This document shows, in pieces, positions 1 through 21,644 of a stretch of DNA of 64,000 nucleotides. How positions within the stretch are numbered: position 1 is the stretch's first letter; each line of letters starts with the position of its first letter. The position numbers and the translations under genes are program-made. Below the pieces are notes generated by a model. That model was not told the origin of the DNA. It did no database searches and saw nothing but the letters and a program-made list of their open reading frames with translations. This DNA is from Sinotaia quadrata (lineage: Eukaryota > Mollusca > Gastropoda > Architaenioglossa > Viviparidae): NCBI GenBank assembly GCA_028829895.1, contig CM054178.1, positions 19,651,001-19,715,000 of the forward strand. The letters are read 5' to 3'.

Positions 1-164
1 AATTGTATATTAAGTACTTATATAATCGAATTATATATAAAGTAAACGGAAGAGGGGTTCCGATTCAAAATTGTGTCAGCAGGTGGGACAGTTACTATTT
101 TGCAAATTGTTAATTTTAAAGCAAAATTGTGGACAAAACTGTTTGCTATTGGTGGAATGCTTAC

Positions 165-7474
<7,310 letters not shown>

Positions 7475-7600
7475 TATTACGTTGTAAATATTTCCCCCCA
7501 AGCAACGTCAACTACATGCCGATGTAACCACCGCCATTGTGAACTGTCCGCATCAGCGTACAACGAAGACGAGGAAGTATATTGCTAAAACTTTTTTTTT
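7475..7600 (-). promoter_or_regulatory. 5' flank / probable 5' UTR of gene A
   Basis: This is the sequence immediately upstream of the gene A start codon. It is relatively GC-rich for the window and contains AATGGCGGTGGTTA and TTGACGTT on the coding strand. A similar block lies on the opposite strand at about 14499-14612. No convincing TATA box or initiator was identified, so the transcription start is unplaced. Confidence 0.35.
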
Positions 7601-7989
7601 CTACTCCTTTGACTGACAGGACATTGAGGAGAAGCAAAGTGAAACAAAGCACACCTAACAATTCATTTTAAACATTTAAATTTTAAGTCATGTTCACTTT
7701 TGAAAGTGTGTAATTTTAACCGTTAACATTTACAAACCACTTAAAGGAATAACGATTGTGAAATTCGAGATGATAAAATTCCATTTATTCTATTTAAAAA
7801 GCCTAATGAAGTATTTGTTTAGCTTCAAACATTTGATCCGGAAGTATTGCGGGAATATGTTGCCCTTTTATTGGGATAGTAAAGTAGTAGAGGAAAAAGA
7901 AGTACTATCTCTTGCAAAATCTAGTTGGACTAGAACATACACCTTAGCAATATAACCCCACAGTACAGTTAATGAAGAGAAAACAAAAC

Positions 7990-8080
7990 CCGCAAAGCTG
8001 TAAAAATGGAAAGTTTCCTTGTGCTAAGTCATGCGTGCCGTGTTTCGTGTCATGGTTCGTGAACCTAGACAGCCAGTGAG
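7990..8080 (+). repeat. Dispersed repeat, copy 1 of an inverted pair
   Basis: AGTCATGCGTGCCGTGTTTC and the following GTGAACCTAG match, with a few changes, the reverse complement of about 14010-14070. The pair lies 6 kb apart in opposite orientation. Confidence 0.6.
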
Positions 8081-8125
8081 AATTCACTTATTCATGCACT
8101 TTGATTAATAAGAGACAAGAGAAAT

Positions 8126-8365
8126 ATCTCTGTGTTTCATGATTCCGTAAAACATCTATGTGTTTCGAGATCTCGTTCCAAATCTCTATGTTTCATGATT
8201 CTGTAATAAATCTGTGTTTCGAGATATCGCAACAAAACTCTTTGTTTCATGATTCCGTAATCTATGTGTTTCGATATCTCGTAACAAATCTCTATGTTTC
8301 TAGATCTTGTAACAAATCTGTTTCCTGATTCAGTAGTAAATCTTTGTGTTTTGAGATTTTGTAAC
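8126..8365. repeat. Degenerate tandem repeat (about 26-30 bp unit)
   Basis: Alternating units resembling CTCTATGTTTCATGATTC and CTGTGTTTCGAGATATCG recur about eight times with TGTAAYAAAT linkers. Divergence between units indicates an old array. Confidence 0.75.
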
Positions 8366-8523
8366 ACAGCAACGATAAATATAGATATACTATTTCTTTT
8401 AGAAATCTCTAAATTAAAAATTAGAAATGAGTGTTGAAATAAATGCATTCTTGTATTTTATGATTTAGATTCTTTAGGTGCTTTTAAATATATTCTAGAG
8501 GAGTTGATGTGTATGAATACGTG

Positions 8524-8539
8524 CAGATGTGTTAGTCTG

Positions 8540-8577
<38 letters not shown>

Positions 8578-8605
8578 TGTGTATGAGTGTGCGTGTGTGT
8601 GTGAA
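8524..8605. repeat. (GT)n microsatellite
   Basis: GT run with interruptions from 8576. Confidence 0.95.
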
Positions 8606-9109
8606 TGTATAACTAATATAACTTCATACGTATTGATCCGACATTTATCATGCTGAAATCTGAAATATTTTTTGGGAAATTATAATCATTAAATGCATGC
8701 ACACTAATGCACAATAACATAACTAATTAACTTGTTAATGCTTAGAAACATAATATATTTACCTTATAACTTTAAAGTACGATTCCTATCTAAATATAGC
8801 ATATATCGTGCTGCGTATAGAGGTATACTTAAGGAACGATAGAGGAGAAAAGTTGAATTGCGTGTAGGAAGTAATGTTTAATATTAAGTTGTGACGTATG
8901 CATCGCTACAATATATTCAAGTGTGTTAGATGGCTTCATGAACCATAGATCTAACAATCACTATGACTGTGTAAATAATATTATTTCCAATAATCCGAAT
9001 TTGCTTTCATTGATACTTACATGCATCGAGCATCGAAATGAAAACAATCTTGGGGTTTTAAAAGAATGCAAGTTTTCGTCAAATTAGTTAGAAGTTACAT
9101 GCATGCATT

Positions 9110-9610
9110 CTGTGATGCTAACGCCACGTAGATAATGGTTATGAATTTATTATTTAATTAATAATCCATTATTAATTACGAGGGATGAGTATCTTATTTA
9201 TGTTATTAATAATTCTCCAGCAGACACCACTCGTCTCTCTTACATATCAATAGTAAAAATGCATGAAACATTTCTGTCCATTCTCTCTCAATCATTTAAC
9301 TCACCATTACACTAATAGCTGACTTTCATGAACGGACTTCTTGCCACTCCAAATTCAAGTGATTAGACAAAAGAATTCTCGACAGCATGTAAACTTTTTA
9401 TCTCAGCCTGGTTGGTCTCCTTCCCGTAAATATTAACCATTGGATAATAAAAACTACTCTTCCAGTTGAAACTGGCTTGCATTGCATCAACAATTTCTAA
9501 CATATTCTCAGCTCGAGTTGTTTCCCCAAGTCTGGTATTTACAAACATACCATCATCATGAGTGCCCACAGTTGGATCACTTCGATAATTATACAGTTTA
9601 CATAACAATT
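9110..9610 (-). repeat. Composite non-autonomous element, both ends present
   Basis: On the minus strand the left portion (CCAACTGTGGGCACTCATGA, cf. CGACYTTGGGCACTCC elsewhere) and the right end (GAGACGAGTGGTGTCTGCTG, then AATTATTAATAAC) are both present, linked by an interior with AAGTAGTTTTTATTATCC. It resembles 29786-30430 and 62044-62990. No ORF of note. Confidence 0.65.
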
Positions 9611-9807
9611 AAGTCTAGAAATAGGGACAGTCAAATTTACTCTGCCACAGCTGCTAATGAATATTGGTCACTCTGGGAGTCTCTGGGGTGAGCTAGATGT
9701 ATTTTGTCAGAAACTATTATAAACAGTTAATAAGAAGAGTCTTGTCATGCCTGAAACTATATTGAACAATCTATATATACTTTTGTTTGTATACTTTTCT
9801 GCATTAG

Positions 9808-9975
9808 TATGACAGTAGAAGTAGTAGAAGTATTAGTATGACAGTAGAAGTAGCATTAGTATTAGTATGACAGTAGAAGTAGCAGTGGTACTAGTATGAC
9901 AGTAGAAGTAGCAGTAGTACTAGTATGACAGTAGAAATAGCAGTAGTACTAGTATGAATTAGAAATAGCAGAAGT
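9808..9975. repeat. Minisatellite, about 30 bp unit
   Basis: Units like AGTATGACAGTAGAAGTAGC with AGTAGTACT linkers, about five copies. A single related unit occurs at 11757-11795. Confidence 0.85.
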
Positions 9976-10772
9976 TAAAATCATTGCAAAATATAGTAAA
10001 GTTACTAGCAATATATTGTTACTGTAGGGTGTAGATGACTAATAAAATAACAATAACTTTATTAGTACAATATTTTCAGTAGTTTAATATTAAGAGTAGA
10101 GGTCTGTTGTTGTACTGGTTACAACACTAATGTAATAATAATTAGTAATAACCAATACAAAGGAAAAACTATTCGTGGTAGAGAAGTGTGCTGTGTCATG
10201 GATAAGCATAGGGCATGTGTAATATAATGGCTATACTAATAGTTGTCAAGCAATACTGAAATAAGTCAACTTAGTGTAGCAATACAAGTAGTCGTTCTCA
10301 TTGTTCCTGAATGAGGTATGGAAACCATAACCATTATTAAGCATAACCATTATTAACCATAACCATTATTAAGCAAGAAAAGGAGAATCACTGCGTAAAG
10401 CCGCAACGTGTATTCTTAGTGTATTCTTAGACGAAAATTCACGACAGTAACAATCAAAACCGAACTATTATTTTACTTATTTTATTTTTATATTAAAATT
10501 ACTTTATTGAAAAAATAAACGCATTACATTTAAATTTAGAATATTAAAAGCAATGCCTCTGCAAAATTGGAGAGAAATAAAAATATTCACTGGACTCTAG
10601 CGTATCTAATAACATAAATACCGTCACACCCGAATGCATACGGGAAATAGTTCGTTTTATGTCGTGTTTTATTTTTACATCTTCACTCAACACTAAACGC
10701 CCTTTTTTTTAGTTCCGGTATTATGCATGTGTCTTTTTGTAAGGGCTAGCCCAATGTCATTTCACAACGGAC

Positions 10773-10876
<104 letters not shown>

Positions 10877-11063
10877 TTAACAAGTTTACCAGGCAGTTGA
10901 AAGTTAATTAATCTATTATATTTTCTGTTGGACAGGTAACTGACTGTATGCATGAGTGTGGCATGCGGATGTTTGAATTACAGTGTAAATATCATGTCGT
11001 GTATTTTAGCGAGGAACGTTGCAAGCCAGACAAGTGAATATCTGAAGAAAAGGGTCACTGATG

Positions 11064-11168
11064 CGTAAGTTGCCATAAGTTTCCATAAGTTGCCATAAGT
11101 TGCCATAAGTTTCCGTAAGTTTCCGTAAGTTGCCGTAAGTTGCCGTAAGTTTCCGTAAGTTGCCGTGC
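11064..11168. repeat. Tandem repeat, 11-bp unit
   Basis: About ten units of TTGCCGTAAGT/TTTCCATAAGT type, with A/G and G/T variants at two positions. Confidence 0.92.
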
Positions 11169-12806
11169 AAGCAAATACTGTGATTAAACTGCCGTAATAT
11201 ATTAACACATTCGTTCGAATGCTGGCAAGTTTCGATTGGCATCATTGACATCATGTCCGCATAAATCTTGCTTCAGTGGCAACTACCAAAATCTTAAGTG
11301 AGTGTAATTGAAAGATTCTTTATGGGAACAATTAGTTAACACTTAAACACCTGTTATTGTTTCATTTCTTCAAAGAGTATAGAGAATGTAGGCGACAATG
11401 ACCCTTTTTCTTCAGATTCAATTGTATGTCACAGGTAGATAATATATGTTTAATATTTTCTTTCAACATATAGCGATATAATATATGACTATTGCCTAAT
11501 GGTTGAGAGTAATTGCAAAATATATTTCCAAGATTAATTATGCGAGAAAAAGTATATATTGAAAATGCATATGTATACAGACACTCAATCATTAAAACAA
11601 CATTTAACACCAACACATCCGCATGCATGTAAATGAAGCACAGTAGGTCAAATAATATTTATTTATTTGTTTTAATTTAAAACCAAACATTTTTCTGCGT
11701 ATAAATACAGAACATTTTGTACTTTTCTTTGTGACATTATTTTGTTTTCTGACATTAGTAAGACAGTAGAAGTAGTAGAAGTATTAGTAACTAGTCAAAT
11801 GCATTTGTACACGACATGACCTACTGGGTGGGATTCGTAAGCGACCCTCAAAAAAAAAATTGCAGACATTATGTTGTTGGTGACCAGGCCTGTCAGAAGC
11901 ATGTCTAACTCCTACGTGGTTATAACAACAAGGATCTTCACTTGGGGGCGGGGGGAGGGGACCGAGATCACGGCAACAACAAATATGTTTCTACATCAGA
12001 GGGCTACATTTCCACTTGACAGTGCGTGGAGGGCCGCCACATGGATTGTAGAAAAAAAAAACACAAATAATGAAATAATGTGCTTTACATTCGTAATAAT
12101 TTTAACATCCAAAAGTCCTCAGGGGACCGCATTGAGCCCTGTCAAGAGCCGCACCCCTGTTCTACATGCTCATTTATAGCAAAGAGCATGCCAGTTGAAT
12201 TCGAGTGGCAATCGAACTCTCTCGATATTCTAGACAGTATCATTGCTCATTGCTATTATTGTCTGAAGAACAGACAGTCCATTATGGATGTGACTTATAT
12301 TTAGATACGCAATCCCACGCACATGCATGCACCCCTACTAGTCACATGACCTTTTAAAAATCGAGATCTGGATCAATGAGTCCGAAGGACTTACACATCT
12401 CATTCGTAAAACAAACACGTTTCTGTTATTGAATGATACAGTTCTTAATGATGTCTAGCAACGAATGTTCCATTTTAGGGAAACTTCACTTTAAAGTAGA
12501 AAAAAAAGTATTATGACTGTTTCTACTGTTTCATATGAAGGAGCATGTATATTCGATATTGAATGCGTATAATTTCTTACTGACCACAATTATTTTTTTG
12601 TAATAAGACCACTTCCAAGATCTGTCACTGAATCAGTATCACATCTGTATGATTAAACCAGAAAATGCTTCCTATATTAACTGAATAAATTTGACATTAC
12701 ATATTATTTACTCTGTAATCTGCAATATATATTCCACGTAGGAAATGGAGAAGTCTGCTGTTATTTTTATGTCCATGCATCTGTACATACCCCAAACCTT
12801 GTTTAA

Positions 12807-12995
12807 ATTAAAATCTCTACTATTGAATATGATCTCTCCACTCAGGCTAAAGCCGTAAGAATCGCATGGGAAGGTCCCCAGTCAATATCCAACATCAGTG
12901 TTGTAGCCGAGAATGACAAAATCCATTTGTACATAAAAACCAGCCGGGTACTACCCAAAACTACAGATCGCCAAATGACCACCAAGCCAAAATAA
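12807..12995 (+). other. Unexplained open segment, 62 codons, no start codon
   Basis: An open frame bounded by stops has protein-like composition (for example AKAVRIAWEGPQSISN, then NISVVAENDKIHLYIK). It lacks an ATG and clear splice sites, apart from a possible acceptor CCACTCAG just before AKAVR. It could be a transposon remnant or an exon; I do not recognise the family. Confidence 0.25.
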
Positions 12996-13929
12996 TCACT
13001 GCCTAAACGTCAATCATTATAAGCAATGATTGTGTGCTTAAATTACTAGAGATGAAGTGCGATTCGCGTTCAACTGACACGCGCTTTGCTACAAATGAGC
13101 ATGAATGCATTGTGCGTGCGTTTCTGCATGTATAAACATATTTATTGTTGTCGTCTCCTCGAACATAACATACATGACTTGCATTTGTGTAAGGATTATT
13201 TGCACGTAGTATCTCATAATAGTGATCTTTAAATAAAATTATTAAGATTTGAAATGCTTATTATATTATGAAGATCTTGGAGCTATATACGCACTGATGC
13301 ACATTACAAACTTTACGTTACACATTACTTCAAACACTCGTTGCAACTCACCACCACCTCCACTACTGCTTGTACAGCGTACGTACGTTTATTCACATTA
13401 CGAATACGTACGTGTATGCACATTACGAATACGTACGTTTTAAGCGAAATGCTGCACAAAGTTCATTCATCAAGTGAAAGAAAACGGTCGATGGGACGTT
13501 ATTATGCTTTGTTTCTGAACATTGTCAAGCTAATTGGTAGAATTGTGTGGTACATGTGCATCCACTTAATGATTAACATTTACGGAAGAAATTTCAGGTA
13601 TATAAAAGCACAATTTCACACAATGCAATTTTAAATCAAGTGAACATAAAGTCATATTACTCATTCACTTATAAATACACGCACGCACGCTCACACTGAC
13701 GTACAACTGGATATAATTACACACTTAAACAGCTCTAGTATCTATTCAAAAGCAGTTACAAACTTTAGAATGCTTAGTACAAGTAGATATCGAGTATCGA
13801 TATGTTTGTCAACTCTTGGGGTTTCTAATGATTCGAACATCAACAAGAATAAGATCACAATCTGTTCGCGGCTCTATGCCTTGGTACGAAATCTACAAAC
13901 ACACCCTCCTTTCCCTTGTCACTCTTTGA

Positions 13930-13995
13930 TTAATGTACACGATCCCCCCCAAAAAAAAAAAAAAAAAAAAAAAAAAAAGAAAGAAAGAAAGAAAA
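13930..13995. repeat. Poly-A tract with (GAAA)n tail
   Basis: A run of about 28 A preceded by CCCCCC and followed by AAAG units; possibly the 3' tail of a retroposed sequence, though no body was identified. Confidence 0.8.
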
Positions 13996-14004
13996 TGAAT
14001 GTGA

Positions 14005-14125
14005 AACATGTTGACTGCTTAGGTTCATGAGCCGTGACACAAAACACAGCACGCATGACTGAACATTGAGGACATTCCTCTTTGAAGCACTTACTGCTTC
14101 TTGTCGTTTGTTTCCCCTTCATTGT
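14005..14125 (-). repeat. Dispersed repeat, copy 2 of an inverted pair
   Basis: The reverse complement reads AGTCATGCGTGCTGTGTTTT, then CATGAACCTAAG, matching 7990-8080. A short open frame on this strand (KCFKEECPQCSVMRAVFCVT) could be a transposon coding remnant, but I do not recognise it. Confidence 0.55.
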
Positions 14126-14498
14126 CGGTTCTGGAGCAATACCATAAGATGTATATGTTCTAGTCTAACTATGTATATTGCCATAGATCGTTCTTTTCCT
14201 CTACTATCTCTTATCACACCACAAAAGGACAAAACATATTGCACTCAGGAGTCAAATTTTGGAAGCTAAACAAATGCCTCATTAGTTTGCATAGAGTAAA
14301 TGTTAAAACTCACTGTTTCCACAAACGGTATTTCTCTAAGTAGCTTGTACATTTTTGTTGTTATAAGTAAAATTCAAAAAGCACATCTTTAAATTTCAAT
14401 GCTTTAAATGAATTCACATATGTGCTTTGTTTGACATTCCGTCGTTGCGTATTGTAAATGTTCGGTCAGACAAGGGAGTAGAATATATGCATTAACAA

Positions 14499-14612
14499 TG
14501 TACTTCCGCGTCCTCGTTTAATGTCTTGTACACTGGTGTTGACGGTGTAGTATGGCGGTGGTTAAGTTGGAACACACTTGACGTTCGGGTGTGGGGGGGA
14601 TAAACAAAGTAA
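14499..14612 (+). repeat. Sequence resembling the gene A 5' flank, opposite strand
   Basis: Blocks TACTTCCGCGTCCTCGTT, ATGGCGGTGGTTA, TTGACGTT and GGGGGGATAAACAAAGTAAT occur in the same order and similar spacing as in the gene A upstream region (7580 down to 7475). It is either a duplicated promoter of a lost paralogue or a shared dispersed repeat. Confidence 0.5.
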
Positions 14613-14854
14613 TATGGGTGTGATTGGAACAGTTAGGTGAACTGTACTTGTTTGTTTGAACTAATGAGAGTAAGCAGTTTATTTCAGTGCCTTATAAGGT
14701 AGATTAATTTAACATTAAAATATGTTACTGAACATTTCGCTAACAGAATTGAAAGTTTTCTGATCTGTAGCTTGTCGTTTATATACTGGATAAACATTCC
14801 TTAATTGTAGTAATATGTCGAATATTAAAACTACGATGTTGTAAAAACTCATAT

Positions 14855-15338
<484 letters not shown>

Positions 15339-15343
15339 TTAAT

Positions 15344-16085
<742 letters not shown>

Positions 16086-16109
16086 AACATTGGTTGATTC
16101 TTAGAATGT

Positions 16110-19100
16110 ACTAATTGATTCTTTCTTTTTCAGCATAGGGTACTGAAAAATGTCAAATGAGAATAGCCCTGACTTTCACAATAATTTGTTTATAATTGTA
16201 AAAAATGTCTTTAAAAGCTCTAAAATATTGCTTGCAGGACTTTTATTCTTAGGTACAAAGTAATAGTAAGTATCATTGTTTCTGTTATCACTAAAAAGTG
16301 TGTAACAAGCACATACAACTGACTGGGAAGGGGAAACATCTTCTGTGCTGCAACCTTACGTCAGTGATTCTAACGTAACTAAGTGGAAAATTGAGGAATA
16401 TAGAACCCTGATCTACTTAAGGTTTTGAGGTGTTTAGATTTGAAATCTGTTTTTGATGCCTTGATTTTGGCAGCACTGTTATTGCATTATATGTGTTTTT
16501 TGTGTTAGTAAAAGATCAGAAATTATTCTTTTGAGGAATATTTGGTTAATTTGTGTTTCATTAATTTGAACTCTGGTGACGTTTACTTTCAGAGGCATTG
16601 TATAAATAATTACAAAGAAATAAATTAAATACAGTGAAATGTTGTAAATTTACCCAAGATGAAACGTCAATCAATATATCTTTATAAATGAGATGTAGAT
16701 TTTTGCATACATAGCAGAAAGCTACTACCCTGTAGACATCCCGCAAAAAAAATGATAACTTAGACCAATAGACAAAGTTGAATCACTTCTCCTAGAGACA
16801 ACCTATGCTTCGGCAAGAGAAAGAGAGTCCGGAGTAAAATTAGAGTTTGTAAAATTTTGTGTGAAATAATGAGTCTGAAAAAACTTTGAGAAAAAAGAAG
16901 CAAATGATTCTGTAAGAAAATTAAGGAATAATCAATACAGTGTGTTTTTGCTCTTTGCTTTTGAAGGAATGAAAGTGTTTGGATTTTTCCATGACGCCAT
17001 TATTGTTGTTGTTTACCCATTCTTTGTTTTGGTATGTTGTGATTTCTCATTTCCAGTTTACCCTGCCATCTAGTCTTTGTCTAAAGCACTTGTTGATACA
17101 AATCATATGATGTCAGCCACTCACTGCCAGGTGTGTAGTGAGATAAGATATGATACGTCACACTCAATGATATATTTTTTAAATCATTGATTGTGCATTC
17201 TATTATAAGAAACTGGTGAGTCAAAGAGAAAATCTGCAGAGAGACGATCAACTCTCTTTGGAGAAAAATATGATAGATAGAAAGTCTGACTTTTAGGGCA
17301 GGCTAGATCTTTCTGTGATAGCCAGATTAGATATTTAAAATTATAACTTTTATAATTTTTTTGATAGTTTTCTGTTTTCTTTTCATAAATTCCTTAATAA
17401 GTTTCTACTCTTACTGTGTCATTCCTTATCATCTTCGTTTTATGTACAATTCATCTTGTAAAGCTGTCATGGAAAAGGGGAATAATCCCTTGCCAAATTT
17501 ATTTTTAATTTCTGCGGTATTATTACTTCCCCTTGTTGGTCACAAGACGTATTGCTATAGTTTGTGGAATAAATGCTTGCATCCTTATATGCACAGTCAA
17601 GTGTGTATGAGATAAATAATTTGTATATTGTTCATGAGTGCTCAGGACTTTTTCAATTTATATATTATTTCTAGTAATGTTAACATGTCTCACTAATTAG
17701 AGATTTTCTATACTGAGAGTGCCCTCATCTTGCAGACTTTAAAATTACGTTGATTGTATTTTAATTGTGAACTATTTTGCAAAATATCACAAGTGAATTC
17801 TGGTGATTTCTTAAACAGAGCACAAAAGAGACCATTCTTTGATGACCCGTCAATGAAAAGAACCTAGAACCGAGTTTAATGTCCCTTTATAACTTTATAA
17901 TTACGGCTTAACATATACTGCTACTTTATGGTTTGAATATCCACATTTGTAAGGGTAAAGAGGTGGTGCTATATCCCAAAGATAAACAAATAATTATTTT
18001 AATTTAGTGCATATCCTCCTCAGAAATGCAAATGCATTCACAAAGAAAATAATTCGCACAAGTTTAATGAATAGTCCTGAAAAACCCGCGAGATGCAAAG
18101 ATGTTTTTTAATTATCAATATAAAGCGTAATTTTCGCAATGGATTATGGTTTATATGCATATTTATTTATACTTTTGTTGCACAATAAAAACGTTAAAAG
18201 AGGCAAATCTATGAAAATTCATCCGCACTGAACAAGAATGGGATTATTTCCCTTAGTAGTTCTTTCGCATGTAAGCGTGTCAGTCAAGTGAAGTAATTAT
18301 TGAGTATCGGTTGGAATATCAGGCAACTAGTTTTTGAAAAACAGGATGCGCAATCCCGAGTCGTTTCCTATACAGGAAGGGGTTATGTCTAAACTTCCGT
18401 TTTCTTTTATTTCAATTTTATTTAGCTTTGTACAATTAATAACAAATGAATTCATCACGAAAGTCTTAATAACTTTCTACCACTGTTTTAATTTCGAAAT
18501 TGGTATTAGCTAGTGTTGTAATTTATAATCCTACAAAGTAGAAACAATCAAACACGTGCATCTTGTGTTCACCACGTGATTAAGAAAAAAGCACAAAAAA
18601 TATTAGACTGAATTTACCCAAGCAGCAAAGGAAGCAAAATGCACAATTACTACAACCATTGTTTGAGAGAACATTAGTAAATGAATTAACACTCCTGTCC
18701 TTGCGATGCTTTTAGAAATGACAGATGAGAACCGAGTAGAAAACAATCTATAATAAACACATTGGCGTGCAATACGGAAATGGCCGCTTTGAAAGCAGGA
18801 AGCACAGGATGAGTGGTGTGGCTGGTTAGTCTTGATAAAGAGACAGATTTTACACTATAATATTACTAAAGTAAATGATAAATTATACAGCTGTTATAAA
18901 AGTAAATTGAATGAATGTGTTGTACATATTCGAATGTACATATATTAGCAACATCCATATGCACACGTTTAAACATATGTTGCACATACAGTATGAATCT
19001 ATAGTCTTATCACTGAGTGAACGAATGCTGATAAAACGTGTGCATATGAGATAAAGACTTAGGCCAACATGAACATAATCCAATTTAAATGCATGCTCAC

Positions 19101-20220
19101 ATTCACAAAGATGTAATCTTTGTACATGGAAATATATGTGAAAATTAAGACGATTTTATGGAATACGGTGAGATTAGTCCAGCAAAGTGTGATTAAAAGT
19201 AAGTAATATAAACTTAAGTAGCTATTAATATCGATAAATAGATTATGATGTAATGGGAAGACCTAAATAAAAATATGTCAAATCTTGAAGCAAAACCAAA
19301 ATTCTTAGGTCTGCTCTATATACCTACTCTCCCTCTTCCTCTTCTTTTTTTCTCTTTCTCCCCTCATTCTTTCGCTCCTCTTTCTCTGTTTTTCTCCTCT
19401 TTCTCCCAGGAAATACTCGGTAAAATTTTACGTCAAACACGTGTAATCAACAATAACTTAACGAGCGAACGCGTTTTCCGAGGGAACATTTATTTAGTAC
19501 ACAATTTCGCAATCAAATTAATTTTGAATCGTTTGGTTCTTTTTCGACTAATCAATTATGTTAAAGTTAGAGCAGTCATATCTCTACTGTTCTAATTATG
19601 CGCTAATCGGCTTAAACATCTTCAGCTCGGCGAAAGGAAGGGTGTTTTCAAAGATCACACCACAGCACACACAACACACGCGTGCGCGCACATCTACACA
19701 TTCAAACACACATAGAAACGCAACACACTAATAATCAAATATGTCATAAAATGTTTTGTCTAGAGGAATATGCTTTTGATTTGTTTTATTTAATTCATTA
19801 CGTCATTGCACTTCACCAGAAGAGTGATGCTTCATACTGGTAACTTATTTTTTTTTGTATGGTATGGAAACAACACTTCAAACTGACAACAAGCAGTATG
19901 ATGTGGATACCATTTTTGTAATCGATGTTGTGTATTATATTTTTTTAAAGAATAATTTGCTTATAATATTTTCCTCATTACTTTTTTCTTTGAGAAACTG
20001 TAATGCAATATTAAATGAACGTGTTTTGTTGCATAAATCTAAAAAAATATTTTTAAAATGTTACGCTTATCAAACATGCACGCATGATGTTTAACGTGTA
20101 CTGTAACGGCAATAATTACACCATTACTAGATGATGGTAGGCTATACGGCATTGAAATAAGTATAATAGGTAAGGTGAAACAACTGTCTGAACATTGATG
20201 AAACCCAATATTATGTTTTA
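16110..20220. other. Intergenic stretch without recognisable features
   Basis: AT-rich unique-looking sequence. Short open frames lack any recognisable domain or splice context, and no dispersed repeat was matched by eye. Confidence 0.5.
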
Positions 20221-20976
20221 TCAACTACCTGATTACATTATATACAACACTATGCCAGCACAATAAGTATGTAATCAACTACCTGATTACATTATATACA
20301 AAACTATGCCAGCACAATAAGTATGTAATGAACTACCTTATTACATTATATACAACACTATGCCAGCACAATAAGTATGTAATGAACTACCTTATTACAT
20401 TATATACAACACTATGCCAGCACAATAAGTATGTAATGAACTACCTTATTACATTATATACAACACTATGCCAGCACAATAAGTATGTAATCAACTACCT
20501 GATTACATTATATACAACACTATGCCAGCACAATAAGTATGTAATCAACTACTTGATTACATTATATACAAAACTATGCCAGCACAATAAGTATGTAATG
20601 AACTACCTTATTACATTATATACAACACTATGCCAGCACAATAAGTATGTAATGAACTACCTTATTACATTATATACAACACTATGCCAGCACAATAAGT
20701 ATGTAATCAACTACCTGATTACATTATATACAACACTATGCCAGCACAATAAGTATGTAATCAACTACTTGATTACATTATATACAAAACTATGCCAGTA
20801 CAATAAGTATGTAATGAACTACCTTATTACATTATATACAACACTATGCCAGCACAATAAGTATGTAATCAACTACTTGATTACATTATATGCAAAACTA
20901 TGCCAGCACAATAAGTATGTAATCAACTACCTTATTACATTATATACAACACTATGTCAGCACAATAAGTATGTAA
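20221..20976. repeat. Minisatellite, 14 units x 54 bp, with higher-order structure
   Basis: Exactly 756 bp equals 14 units of 54 bp (AACTACCTTATTACATTATA, then TACAACACTATGCCAGCACA and ATAAGTATGTAATG). The unit length is a multiple of three, so one plus-strand frame stays open through 12 units (repeating NYLITLYTTLCQHNKYV); this is a by-product rather than evidence of a gene. Unit subtypes follow a four-unit pattern in units 4-11. Confidence 0.97.
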
Positions 20977-21343
20977 TATATTTTATAGGCACAGTTATAT
21001 TGTCCCAGACATGAGTCATGTCATAGCAGATCACATCCCTTTTATACATAGGCGAATTGCGTTAAAACCCGCGACAACGAACCCACATAATCTTTCTCTT
21101 TCAGCGTAATACGCAATACTAACGTAATTAATTCAATGGAACACACATTTTATTCTGTTTCTATGTTCATGAAATATTGTATGTGCCTATATTTGTTTTA
21201 TTACACATGTGGATACTAAAACAGTATGAATATTAAAATTTAAAGAAAATGCACTTTATAATAATAAAATGATCAGTTTATAGATGTCAAGCAGACATCA
21301 GCAAATCAAATACTAAAGCCATGTAAAGACACGAGATCATCCT

Positions 21344-21408
21344 CTATACGTTGGTGTAAGCGTTGGTGATCTTGTAACGCTGTGCAACCTCGTAGCATGT
21401 ATGTATCA
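21344..21408 (-). pseudogene. Orphan RPTP terminal exon (relative of gene B last exon)
   Basis: On the minus strand after acceptor TTTTTCAG there is CYEVAQRYKITNAYTNV followed by TAG, closely matching the gene B terminal exon (CYEIAQKYRDAASVYANT, stop). TGCTACGAGGTTGCACAG is near-identical in DNA. The segment before TGC is four nucleotides shorter than in gene B, so the acceptor frame does not fit the phase-0 junction of gene B. It is probably a remnant of a lost tandem paralogue, or less likely an alternative last exon. Confidence 0.7.
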
Positions 21409-21644
21409 CTGAAAAACGATTTTAATATTTAAAACACAAAATGTTGAAATCTCTGTTAGGGCGTCTAGAACTCTCAATAAACACATTCTCTTTCCCCCTC
21501 CCTCTCTCCGTAATAACTGTTCATTTTGTCAAAATCAGAAGGAAACTACACCAGAAGAGTCAGCAGTGTAGGTGGCCTGTGTTGTAGGCGATGTAGGTAT
21601 CTCCTCAGTGTCATAGTAAACCAACGAACTTTATTCTTCATAAT

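Noticed and set aside
13480..13620. Plus-strand frame with SMGRYYALFLNIVKLIGR as a PTP-loop relative
   Set aside because: The similarity to the D2 GVSKSGL...ALWEII segment is a few residues only, on the other strand and without matching splice phases.
20328..21014. Long 228-codon plus-strand frame of a repeating 18-residue peptide
   Set aside because: It is the translation of a 54-bp minisatellite whose unit length is divisible by three; there is no gene context.
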